A model generated the notes under the pieces. That model saw only the letters and a program-made list of their open reading frames with translations, did no database searches and was not told where the DNA came from. Made by a program: the position numbers and the translations under genes. A stretch of 64,000 nucleotides of DNA from Telluria mixta (GTDB lineage: Bacteria > Pseudomonadota > Gammaproteobacteria > Burkholderiales > Burkholderiaceae_D), in the NCBI RefSeq assembly GCF_029223865.1, contig NZ_CP119520.1, positions 2,790,001 to 2,854,000 of the forward strand, given 5' to 3'. Shown here piece by piece: positions 57,338 to 64,000 of this stretch; the stretch's first letter is position 1; the number at the start of each line of letters is the position of its first letter.

Positions 57338-58989
57338 CGGACCGCTTCGCCTTCCACTACGCCCCCGACGGCTACTCGACGGCAGGCCCGCGCCTGATGG
57401 GCCGCCAGGCCGCCGGCGCCGGGTTGCTGCGCGCGATCGCGACGGCGCCCGGACTCGAGTCGGTCGGCTGCTTCGCCGGCGGCCAGGCCCACGCGGCCGA
57501 AGGCGAGCGCCTGCTGCGCGAACACGGCTACAAGGGCCAGGTCGACTGGATCGCGCAGGGGCGCCCGCAGGACCTGGAGCGCTACGGCACGCTGTATCAC
57601 CCCGCGCCCGGCATCGAACGCCTCGCGTGGCGCCGCCAGGGGCTCGGCGAGCGCCGCTACAGCCTGTGCGGCATTACGCACACGACGGCCAGCCATGCCG
57701 TGATGACGAGTCTCGCCGGCCTGCTCGTGGCGCCCGTGCGCAGCTGGGATGCCGTGATCTGCACGTCGCGCGTCGTGCGCGACAGCGTGCGCCGCGTGCT
57801 CGAGCGCCAGGCCGAGTATTTGAGTGCGCGCCTCGGTGCCCAGCGCTTCGAAATGCCGCAGCTGCCCCTGATCCCGCTCGGCGTGCACGCCGCCGACTTC
57901 GACGTCGACGCATCCCGCCGCGACGCCGTGCGCCGGCGCCTGGGGCTCGAGGCCGGCGACGTCGCGTTCCTGTTCCTCGGCCGCCTGTCGTTCCACGCGA
58001 AGGCGCATCCGCAACAGATGTTCGCGGCGCTCGAAGCGGCGGCGCAGGGTGGTGGGCGCGTGCACCTGGTGCTGTGCGGCTGGTTCGCCAACGAGGCCAT
58101 CGACAGGGCCTTCCACGAGGCGGCCGCGCAACTGTGTCCATCCGTGACGCTGTCGGTGCTGAACGGCCGCGTGGCCGCGAACCAGCTCGACGCCTGGGCC
58201 GCCGCCGACGTCTTCATCTCGCTCGCGGACAACGTGCAGGAGACCTTCGGCCTGACGCCGCTGGAAGCGATGGCGGCGGGCCTGCCGTGCATCGTCAGCG
58301 ACTGGAACGGCTACCGCGACACCGTGCGCGACGGCGTGGACGGCTATCGCATCCCGACCGTGATGCCGGATGCGGGCGCCGGGCTCGATCTCGCGCAGCG
58401 CTACGACGATGGCGTGGACAGCTACGACGCGTACTGCGGCCACACGAGCCAGGCGGTCGCGGTGGATGGACCGGCCCTCGCGCAGGCATGCGCGCGCCTC
58501 GTCGGCGATGCCGCGCTGCGCCGCGAACTGGGCGAGAACGCACGCCGGCGCGTGCGCGCGGAATTCGACTGGGCCGTCGTGTTCGGGCGCTACCGCGCGT
58601 TGTGGCGCGAGCTCGACGAACGGCGCCGCGCCGATGCGGCGCTGGGTCCCGCGCTGCCCACGGTCGTGCCGGACCGGCTCGATCCGTTCGAGTTGTTCGC
58701 CACGTATCCGACGATGCGGATCACGCCGGCGTCGATGGTGGAACTCGCGCCGGACGCATCGCTCGCGCTGCTGCGCCAGTATCGCGAGCTCGCGATCAAC
58801 CGCTTCGCGCACGCGTCGCTGCCGACGCTGGAAGAGTTTGGACAGATCTTCGGATCGATCGAATCGCGGCCCACGCAGGTCGACGAGCTGCTCGACGCGC
58901 TCGGACCTTGCGACCGGCCCACTTTGCTGCGCGGACTCGCGTGGCTGTGCAAGATGGACTTGCTGCGTATCACCGCAGTGGAGGACTGA
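57334..58989 (+). CDS. GT4-family glycosyltransferase with C-terminal extension
   Basis: A 551-residue GT-B glycosyltransferase. The donor motif is TFGLTPLEAMAAGLPCIVSDWNGYRDTVRDGVDGY, and an early LGRLSFHAKAHPQQM helix is present. About 120 residues past the family end (from residue about 430) form a helix-rich C-terminal extension with no recognised domain. Coupled by a 4-bp overlap to the previous transferase, so the two act in sequence in the same pathway. Confidence 0.85.
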   Translation: MTDRFAFHYAPDGYSTAGPRLMGRQAAGAGLLRAIATAPGLESVGCFAGGQAHAAEGERLLREHGYKGQVDWIAQGRPQDLERYGTLYHPAPGIERLAWRRQGLGERRYSLCGITHTTASHAVMTSLAGLLVAPVRSWDAVICTSRVVRDSVRRVLERQAEYLSARLGAQRFEMPQLPLIPLGVHAADFDVDASRRDAVRRRLGLEAGDVAFLFLGRLSFHAKAHPQQMFAALEAAAQGGGRVHLVLCGWFANEAIDRAFHEAAAQLCPSVTLSVLNGRVAANQLDAWAAADVFISLADNVQETFGLTPLEAMAAGLPCIVSDWNGYRDTVRDGVDGYRIPTVMPDAGAGLDLAQRYDDGVDSYDAYCGHTSQAVAVDGPALAQACARLVGDAALRRELGENARRRVRAEFDWAVVFGRYRALWRELDERRRADAALGPALPTVVPDRLDPFELFATYPTMRITPASMVELAPDASLALLRQYRELAINRFAHASLPTLEEFGQIFGSIESRPTQVDELLDALGPCDRPTLLRGLAWLCKMDLLRITAVED

Positions 58990-59000
58990 TTTCGAATATC

Positions 59001-59024
59001 GCCTTTAAATAAAGGCTTTATGCG
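59001..59024 (+). terminator. Weak terminator candidate after the glycosyltransferases
   Basis: GCCTTT, loop AAAT, AAAGGC, then TTTATG. Short stem, weak T run. It lies 11 bp after the second glycosyltransferase stop. Confidence 0.35.
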
Positions 59025-59325
59025 AAATCGTAGTAACGTAATGCGCATTGTTTTGCGCGCTTGTTTTTGGAGACCAAGCAAGACGAGGAAGGAATCAAAC
59101 GTTATCGCAGCGATCGTTTCGGTTGAGGTTATCGCTGGTTCACCTGTAAAAGACATGAAAAATACTGTGTGCGGGTTGCGCACTGACAAGGTTTTCGTGT
59201 ACTTTACGTGATTGAATTTGTCAAAACGTGAAGACGCCGATTTTCGAGGCGTTCAACGGGAAACAAACCGATCATAAATGGGACGCTGATTCATTCAGTA
59301 TGCACGTAAGCTTAGCGAAAAGAAC

Positions 59326-59371
59326 AAGCCGCATTGCCTGATAAACGTCGGGTATGGCGGCTTTTTCTTTT
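59326..59371 (+). terminator. Terminator-like hairpin in the gene-poor stretch
   Basis: AAGCCGC-AT (59326-59334) pairs with AT-GGCGGCTT (59354-59363) with a one-base bulge, followed by TTTTTC. No gene ends there, so it may end a small RNA or the long 3' end of the glycosyltransferase transcript. Confidence 0.5.
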
Positions 59372-59482
59372 CGCGGCCAGCGGGCTGCGATGTGGACAGC
59401 GCAGTGAGCCATCGGACTTTAGTCGTTTAGGTCGTCGGCGACGACGATTAGCCGAGGTGCCGCAGTGAGCGATTGAGCGAAT

Positions 59483-59502
59483 ACTGTATGAAAACACAGT
59501 AT
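59483..59502. promoter_or_regulatory. LexA (SOS)-box-like palindrome upstream of the H1-like gene
   Basis: ACTGTATGAAAACACAGTAT, with CTGT-N8-ACAG, differs from the 22633-22652 copy at only two positions. TTGAGC (about 59473) with CAGTAT 18 bp later may be an overlapping promoter. It lies 195 bp before the H1-like start codon on the plus strand. Confidence 0.6.
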
Positions 59503-59696
59503 AGCGTAAATCGGCGATGAATGCCCGGATGTTTTACGGGTTTTATCGAATTGCCGCGGCAGTTCGGCTGGTGCCGGATTCATTGACGCAAACGCCGCGT
59601 TTGCGCCGATGAATAATTCGCCCGACCAAGCAGACCGGGTTGGACGGGTTCAAACCATGTAGCGTAATTTCTCATCGCAGAGAAGGAGAACAGAAA

Positions 59697-60980
59697 ATGG
59701 CAACCGCCGCGAAGAAACCAGCAGCAAAACCGGCTGCAAAAGCCGCCACCAAACCGGCCGCTAAGGCAGCAGCAGATAAACCCGCAACCAAAACCGTAGC
59801 CGCTAAAGCCGCTGCGAAGCCGGCTGCAAAGAAAGCCGCCGCTACCAAAGCACCGGCTAAATCGGCAGCAACCAAAACCGCCGCCAAGTCGACCGCCGCC
59901 GCCAAACCGGCAGCAAAGAAAGCCGCAGCAACCAAGACCGCCGCCGCTAAACCGGCTGCAAAGAAAGCCGCTGCAACCAAGTCGACCGCGACCAAGTCGG
60001 CTGCAACCAAGACCGCCGCCAAGTCGACCACCGCCGCTAAACCGGCAGCGAAGAAGACTGCAGCCAAGTCGACCACCGCCGCCAAGCCGGCAGCGAAGAA
60101 GACCGCAGCCAAGTCGACCGCAACCAAAGCCGCCGCCAAACCGGCAGCCAAGAAGTCTGCCGCCAAGTCGACCGCCGCCGCCAAACCGGCTGCCAAGAAG
60201 ACTGCTGCCAAGTCGACCGCCGCCGCTAAACCGGCTGCCAAGAAGACTGCTGCCAAGTCGACCGCTGCTGCCAAACCGGCCGCCAAAAAGACCGCTGCCA
60301 AGTCGACCGCTGCCGCCAAACCGGCTGCCAAGAAAGCAGCAGGCAAGACCGCCGCCAAGTCGACCGCTGCCGCTAAACCGGCTGCGAAGAAGACCGCTGC
60401 CAAGTCGACCGCCGCCAAGTCGACGGCTGCCGCCAAACCGGCTGCGAAGAAAGCAGCAGGCAAGACTGCCGCCAAGTCGACCGCCGCCGCCAAACCGGCT
60501 GCGAAGAAGACCGCTGCCAAGTCGACCGCTGCCAAGTCGACCGCCGCCGCCAAGCCGGCTGCAACCAAGACCGCCGCCAAGTCGACCGCCGCCGCCAAGC
60601 CGGCTGCCAAGAAGACTGCAGCGACCAAGACCGCAGCCACCAAGGCCGCAGCGCCTGCCGCCAAAAGCGAGTCCAAGCCGGCAGTGAAGAAAGCCGCCGC
60701 CAAGCCGGCCGCCAAGGCTGAAGCGAAGCCGGAAGCCGCTGCTGCTGCGAAGAAGCCGGCCGCCAAGAAGACCGCAAGCAAGACCGCAGCCAAGGCTGAA
60801 GCCAAGCCGGAAGCCAAGGCCGAGTCGAAAGCTGAAACCAAGGCCGACACCAAGGCCGAGACGAAAGCCGAAGCCAAGACCGACAGCAAGGACAGCGGCG
60901 CAGCTGCAGCCCCGGCACCGGCCGCCAAGTCGGTGATCGCACCGGCAGCATGGCCGTTCCCGACCAGCAGCCGTCCGTAA
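59697..60980 (+). CDS. Histone H1-like AAKP-repeat DNA-binding protein
   Basis: A 427-residue protein, nearly all Ala, Lys, Pro, Thr and Ser, built from degenerate 15-residue units (KSTAAAKPAAKKTAA). The last 20 residues end in the conserved AAWPFPTSSRP tail of betaproteobacterial H1-like proteins. GAAGGAG is 10 bp before the ATG at 59697, which is preferred over an in-frame upstream start. It should bind and condense DNA. The tandem DNA repeats make length variation likely. The upstream LexA-type palindrome suggests damage control. Confidence 0.85.
   Translation: MATAAKKPAAKPAAKAATKPAAKAAADKPATKTVAAKAAAKPAAKKAAATKAPAKSAATKTAAKSTAAAKPAAKKAAATKTAAAKPAAKKAAATKSTATKSAATKTAAKSTTAAKPAAKKTAAKSTTAAKPAAKKTAAKSTATKAAAKPAAKKSAAKSTAAAKPAAKKTAAKSTAAAKPAAKKTAAKSTAAAKPAAKKTAAKSTAAAKPAAKKAAGKTAAKSTAAAKPAAKKTAAKSTAAKSTAAAKPAAKKAAGKTAAKSTAAAKPAAKKTAAKSTAAKSTAAAKPAATKTAAKSTAAAKPAAKKTAATKTAATKAAAPAAKSESKPAVKKAAAKPAAKAEAKPEAAAAAKKPAAKKTASKTAAKAEAKPEAKAESKAETKADTKAETKAEAKTDSKDSGAAAAPAPAAKSVIAPAAWPFPTSSRP
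60021..60640 (+). repeat. Tandem 45-bp repeat within the H1-like gene
   Basis: Units beginning AAGTCGACC occur at 60021, 60066, 60111, 60165, 60210, 60255 and 60300 with steps of 45 bp (one step of 54), and continue with variants to about 60640. Each encodes KSTAAAKPAAKKTAA. Nucleotide identity between neighbouring units is high, so slippage can add or remove units. Confidence 0.85.
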
Positions 60981-61008
60981 GCCATTCCTGCCTGGTTCAG
61001 GCAAAATA

Positions 61009-61043
61009 CCGCTGTGTGAGCTTTCACACAGCGGTTTTTTTTT
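61009..61043 (+). terminator. Strong terminator after the H1-like gene
   Basis: CCGCTGTGTG, loop AGCTTT, CACACAGCGG, then nine T residues. It is followed directly by the YggT ribosome binding site. Confidence 0.93.
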
Positions 61044-61055
61044 CAAGGAGTCCTC

Positions 61056-61583
61056 GTGCTGCCCATTCTTAAATTGATCGTCGATACCGCGGCCGGTGTG
61101 CTGGGTGGCGTCTTGCTGCTGCGTTTCTGGATGCAGGTGACCCGCGTGCGTCCGCCGGCTTCCATCGCGCAATTTACGTTCACGTTGTCCGACTGGCTCG
61201 TGCGCCCGCTGCGCCGAATCGTGCCGGGCGCGGGCGGTTACGACTGGGCCAGCCTGCTGGGCGCGTTTCTCGTGGTGCTGGTGGCGTCTTCGATCCTGCT
61301 GCTGGCCGGGACGAGCGGCCAGGCCGTCGTGCTGATCGCCGTGGTCCGCCTGCTCGACTGGATCCTGTACGGTTTCATGGGCCTGTTGATCATCGAGGTG
61401 ATCTTCAGCTGGGTCAATCCGCATGCGCCGCTGGCGCCGTTCGTCCACGCGCTCAACGACCCGCTGTTGCGCCCGCTGCGCCGCGTGATCCCGCCGGTCG
61501 GTGGCCTCGATCTGTCGGTGCTGGTGGCTTTCATCCTGATCCAGATCGCGCAGTATCTGCTGCGTCAGGTGTTCTACATCTGA
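61056..61583 (+). CDS. YggT-family membrane protein
   Basis: A 175-residue inner-membrane protein with two YGGT repeats: LRFWMQVTRVRPP...LSDWLVRPLRRIVPG and IIEVIFSWVNPHAPLAPFV...DPLLRPLRRVIPPVGGLDLS. About four transmembrane segments. Translation starts at GTG (61056), 5 bp after AAGGAG. Function unknown in bacteria (osmotic stress or division links in some). It is probably monocistronic behind the H1-like gene. Confidence 0.9.
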   Translation: MLPILKLIVDTAAGVLGGVLLLRFWMQVTRVRPPASIAQFTFTLSDWLVRPLRRIVPGAGGYDWASLLGAFLVVLVASSILLLAGTSGQAVVLIAVVRLLDWILYGFMGLLIIEVIFSWVNPHAPLAPFVHALNDPLLRPLRRVIPPVGGLDLSVLVAFILIQIAQYLLRQVFYI

Positions 61584-61600
61584 CCCTGGCCACTGCCGAT

Positions 61601-61645
61601 AAAAAAGCGCGCCGGTCCCGCGAGGGACGGCGCGCTTTTTCTTTT
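61601..61645. terminator. Bidirectional terminator between YggT and PfkB genes
   Basis: AAAAAAGCGCGCC and GGTCCC, loop GCGA, GGGAC and GGCGCGCTTTTT. Closes both convergent genes. Confidence 0.9.
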
Positions 61646-61655
61646 GCCTCGAGCG

Positions 61656-62594
61656 TTAGAAGCGGTAGCCGAAGGCTGCTTCGAATTTATCCGCGATCTC
61701 CGAAGGCGTGAAGCTGTGGTTCTGGCCGCCCTGGTGGGCGATCTTGATGGCGCCCAGCAGGCTGGCCAGGCGGCCCGTCGTGGGCCAGTCGAGGTCATTG
61801 GCGATGCCGAACAGCAGGCCGGCGCGGTAGGCATCGCCGCAGCCCGTCGGATCGACCACGCTGGCCGCCGGCACGGCCGGGATCTTGTGGTGCTCGCCGC
61901 CGGCATAGATGTCCGAACCGTGCTCGCCGCGGGTGACGATGAGCGCGTCCAGGCGCGCCGCGATGTCCTGCAGCGGCAGGCCCGTGCGGTCCATCACCAT
62001 CTCGAATTCGTAGTCGTTGCAGGCGAGGTAGCTGGCCTGGCCGATGAAGGCCAGCAGTTCGTCGCCGTTGAACATCGGCAGCTGCTGGCCCGGGTCGAAG
62101 ATGAACGGCACGCCCCGTTCCGCGCAGTCGCGCGCGTGCTTGATCATGCCGTCGCGGCCGTCCGGCGCGACGATCGCCACGCGCAGCGGCAGGTAGTCGG
62201 CCAGGCTGTTCTCGTGCGAGAACTGCATCGCGCCCGGGTGGAACGCGTTGATCTGGTTGCCGTCCAGGTCGGCCGTGACGAAGCACTGGGCCGTGTACGC
62301 GTGGGCGATGGTGCGGATCGCGTTGGTGGCGAGGCCTTGCTGCTCCATGCGGTCGAGGTAGTCGCCCCCGTCCTGGCCGATGGTGCCCATGATGAGCGGC
62401 TCGCCGCCCAGCAGCTTCAGGTTGTAGGCGATGTTGACGGCGCAGCCGCCGTATTCCGTGCGCAAGGTCGGCACGAGGAACGAGACGTTCACGCGGTGCA
62501 GCTGGTCGGCCAGCAGGGTTTCGCCGAAACGGCCATGGTATTGCATGATCTTGTCGAAGGCGATCGAGCCGCAGATCAGCGAGGTCTTGGTCAT
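61656..62594 (-). CDS. PfkB-family carbohydrate kinase (adenosine kinase-like)
   Basis: A 312-residue ribokinase-family enzyme. N-terminal ICGSIAFDKIMQYHGRF, substrate region GGCAVNIAYNLKLLG, and the C-terminal ATP-site signature DPTGCGDAYRAGLLFGI carrying the catalytic Asp. The pattern is close to adenosine/sugar kinases; the true substrate is not decided. The ATG at 62594 starts the fold, though the frame is open upstream in the DUF3426 gene. 8 bp separate it from that gene. Confidence 0.87.
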   Translation of the reverse strand: MTKTSLICGSIAFDKIMQYHGRFGETLLADQLHRVNVSFLVPTLRTEYGGCAVNIAYNLKLLGGEPLIMGTIGQDGGDYLDRMEQQGLATNAIRTIAHAYTAQCFVTADLDGNQINAFHPGAMQFSHENSLADYLPLRVAIVAPDGRDGMIKHARDCAERGVPFIFDPGQQLPMFNGDELLAFIGQASYLACNDYEFEMVMDRTGLPLQDIAARLDALIVTRGEHGSDIYAGGEHHKIPAVPAASVVDPTGCGDAYRAGLLFGIANDLDWPTTGRLASLLGAIKIAHQGGQNHSFTPSEIADKFEAAFGYRF

Positions 62595-62602
62595 TGGAAG
62601 TC

Positions 62603-63958
62603 TCAAGGATAGAAAACGAAAGTGTGATAGCCGGACGGCTGCAGGCCATCCAGCGTGAAATGCAGCGTGACCGGTTGCTCCGAATGCGGGCCGAAACCGC
62701 TGGCCGGCGACGTGCCGCGCGGCAGGTAGTCGGCGGGCGCCAGCACCCGGCGCAGCACCGGCTTGTCGCTGGCGTCGGTCAGCTCGAGCTCGATGCTGGG
62801 CCAGGCCAGCACGAGGCTGCCCTGGTTGCGCAGCAGCGTATTGAGTGCGTACGTGTTCGGGCCGAGCGTGGTCAGTTCGCCCGTCTCGATGACGAGGTTC
62901 TCGGCCTGCGCGGGCAGCTCCACGCGGCAGCCCAGGACAGCGCACGCGGCCCCCAGCGCCGGTTTCAGGCCCGGATGCTGCGCGGCCAGCGTGTTGCGGA
63001 AGCCCAGTACCGCCTGGGCCAGCAGCATGAGGAGCAGCACGACGGCACCCGCCGCCATCAGCATGCGCTGCGTGCGGCCCATGCGTTCCTGGCGGCGGCT
63101 GCGCTTGACGAACTCCGGCTCGTCGGTATCGCCCTCGGCCGCGAGGCGCAGCTTCGGCGGTTCGATCTTCGTCGGCGTCAGCTTGGACCGCCGTCCGCGC
63201 GCTTCGGTGGCACGCGCGGCCTTGCTGCGCGCCGGCTTCACCACGGGCGGGATCATCGCCGGTGCCGGCGCGGGCGGTTCGCTCGCGGCCGATGCGCGCA
63301 GCGGCAGGAAGGGCGGGGCGTCGGATGGCGGCGCGGGCGGTTCAGGGACGGGCTCGGGTTGCGGCTCCGGCTCCGGTTCCGGCTCCGGCTCCGCTTCAGG
63401 TTCGTAGTCCGGCAGCGGCTGGGCGACGATTTCCTCGGTCACCGGCAGGTCGAAACTCGGTTCGATGCGGTCGGCGGGCGCGTACGCGCTTGCAGGCGGC
63501 GGTTCGGCGACGACGTCTTCGGCGGGCTCGGGCTCGGGCTCCGGTTCGGTATCGGGCGCCGCGTGGACCACCGCTTCCAGTTGCGGTTCGACGCGGTCCG
63601 CGGGGGCGTAGTCCGCCGCAACCGGCGCTTCGACTGCGGCCGTTTCCGGCGCTTCCTCGGCCTCGGGCGCGCGTCGCCACACGTGCGCGCGCGGGGGCTC
63701 GGGCACGTCGTCGGCAGGCTTCGGCAGGATGCCGAGCGGATCGAAGGTGTGGTCGAAGTCGAGGGTGTAGACGGGCAGCGCGTCGTCTTCCTGGACGGGC
63801 GCCGGCGTGGCCGGCTTGTCCAGGTCGATCAGGTGGGCGTTGCCGTCAAAGATGCGCTGGCAAGACCCGCAGCGGACGATGCCGCCGCGGAGCTTGAGCT
63901 GGTCCGCGGCGACGCGGAACGTGGTGTGGCAATGCGGGCACTGGGTGGCGAGCGCCAT
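62603..63958 (-). CDS. DUF3426 zinc-ribbon membrane protein
   Basis: A 451-residue protein. N-terminal MJ0042-type zinc ribbon with Cys7, Cys10, Cys30 and Cys33 (CPHC...CGSC). A long acidic, Pro/Glu-rich linker (about 60-230) with two YAPADR[VI]EP copies and PEPEPEPE runs. One transmembrane segment at about 293-313 (MLMAAGAVVLLLMLLA), then a DUF3426 domain with conserved GCRVELP. Domain order is typical of Burkholderiales. It probably forms an operon with the upstream gene whose stop is 3 bp away. Confidence 0.88.
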   Translation of the reverse strand: MALATQCPHCHTTFRVAADQLKLRGGIVRCGSCQRIFDGNAHLIDLDKPATPAPVQEDDALPVYTLDFDHTFDPLGILPKPADDVPEPPRAHVWRRAPEAEEAPETAAVEAPVAADYAPADRVEPQLEAVVHAAPDTEPEPEPEPAEDVVAEPPPASAYAPADRIEPSFDLPVTEEIVAQPLPDYEPEAEPEPEPEPEPQPEPVPEPPAPPSDAPPFLPLRASAASEPPAPAPAMIPPVVKPARSKAARATEARGRRSKLTPTKIEPPKLRLAAEGDTDEPEFVKRSRRQERMGRTQRMLMAAGAVVLLLMLLAQAVLGFRNTLAAQHPGLKPALGAACAVLGCRVELPAQAENLVIETGELTTLGPNTYALNTLLRNQGSLVLAWPSIELELTDASDKPVLRRVLAPADYLPRGTSPASGFGPHSEQPVTLHFTLDGLQPSGYHTFVFYP

Positions 63959-63961
63959 GCC

Positions 63962-64000
63962 TTATTTGCTGCCGTCGGCCGTAGCACGTGCTCCCGGTGC
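63962..64000 (-). CDS. C-terminal end of a gene truncated by the window edge
   Basis: The minus strand is open from the window edge to a TAA at 63962-63964 and encodes only 12 residues ending ATADGSK. It ends 3 bp before the DUF3426 start, so it is probably the upstream operon member. In related genomes this place is often held by prmA or a similar gene; the tail alone does not allow an assignment. Confidence 0.35.
   Translation of the reverse strand, partial: APGARATADGSK

Larger units (their letters stand above)
58990..59696 (+). other. Gene-poor 707-bp stretch with LexA-type box and hairpins
   Basis: No protein-coding gene is convincing. It contains a small palindrome GCCTTTAAATAAAGGC (59001-59016), a terminator-like hairpin (59326-59371), a direct repeat CGCAGTGAGC (59398 and 59461), and a LexA-type box (59483-59502) 195 bp before the H1-like gene. 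GC content falls below that of the flanking genes. The rest shows no feature I can name. Confidence 0.6.

Noticed and set aside
59020..59211. 63-residue open frame in the gene-poor stretch
   Set aside because: No ribosome binding site, mixed composition and no continuation; region looks non-coding.
60021..60640. Regular 45-bp repeats as a possible CRISPR array
   Set aside because: The units are contiguous without unique spacers, lie in frame in a gene and encode KSTAAAKPAAKKTAA. No cas gene is near.

Overview
The window is a high-GC, densely coded chromosomal segment from a betaproteobacterium of the order Burkholderiales, most likely family Oxalobacteraceae (Massilia/Duganella/Telluria-like). 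The inference rests on gene content and protein style: a phenylacetate (paa) cluster, ffh next to ypjD-PP0621-pilS-pilR, nrdAB, a SWIB-domain protein with a Lys/Ala tail, a histone H1-like AAKP-repeat protein ending in the AAWPF-type tail, a ParC with the [10 protein letters not shown] motif, and a DUF3426 zinc-ribbon protein. No plasmid, phage or conjugative genes are seen. The only mobile element is one intact IS150-group insertion sequence.

Layout. 1-5.6 kb: paaK (5' truncated by the window), paaJ, paaY and paaZ in one operon, then a cupin gene. 5.6-8.0 kb (minus): HAD phosphatase, a small unknown protein, argH. 8.1-13.2 kb: secreted NTF2-like protein, GNAT, exported cyanophycinase, tag (convergent), ftrA/rhodanese (divergent), GNAT. 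13.2-16.6 kb: membrane-anchored unknown protein, secreted M64 metallopeptidase and two small secreted Ala/Lys-rich proteins. 16.61-18.05 kb: the IS, sitting in the loop of what was the terminator shared with parC. 18.1-22.5 kb (minus): parE-parC, separated by a pair of inverted REP-like repeats. 22.6-25.4 kb: a LexA-type palindrome, class I amidotransferase, Lrp/LysE divergent pair, and a small unknown gene behind a Fur box. 25.4-32.9 kb: ArsR/NIPSNAP/monooxygenase group, AHSA1 protein, a YbdK-type ligase coupled to a cation/proton antiporter, CPBP protease, and a moxR-GNAT-VWA operon. 33.1-39.7 kb: two cytochromes c, DUF1841, rppH, proS, lytic transglycosylase, LysR, SWIB protein. 39.9-48.6 kb: ffh, a NitT/TauT-type ABC transporter, REP pair, ypjD, PP0621-like gene, pilS, pilR. 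48.6-53.2 kb: a structured leader followed by nrdA and nrdB. 53.2-59.0 kb: alpha/beta hydrolase, LysR, pgeF, two GT4 glycosyltransferases. 59.0-61.0 kb: a gene-poor stretch with a second LexA-type palindrome, then the H1-like gene. 61.0-64.0 kb: YggT, PfkB-type kinase, DUF3426 protein and the last codons of another gene.

How parts work together. PaaK activates phenylacetate to its CoA thioester. PaaZ opens the oxepin ring and oxidises the aldehyde, PaaJ does the thiolytic steps, and PaaY probably clears inhibitory CoA by-products; the epoxidase (paaABCDE) and paaFGH are not in the window. PilS/PilR controls sigma54-dependent type IV pilin expression. ParC/ParE forms topoisomerase IV, and NrdA/NrdB supplies dNTPs.

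Most worth a second look: (1) the nrdAB leader, with two NrdR-like boxes, strong nested hairpins and an intrinsic terminator 130 bp before the start codon; (2) two nearly identical 20-bp LexA-type palindromes, one upstream of parE/amidotransferase and one upstream of the H1-like gene; (3) IS insertion into a terminator loop; (4) a ligase plus antiporter operon that resembles a ligand-gated Kef logic; (5) a Fur-controlled small protein of unknown function; (6) a cluster of Lys/Ala-rich exported proteins. All functions are from reading the sequence; no database search was run.
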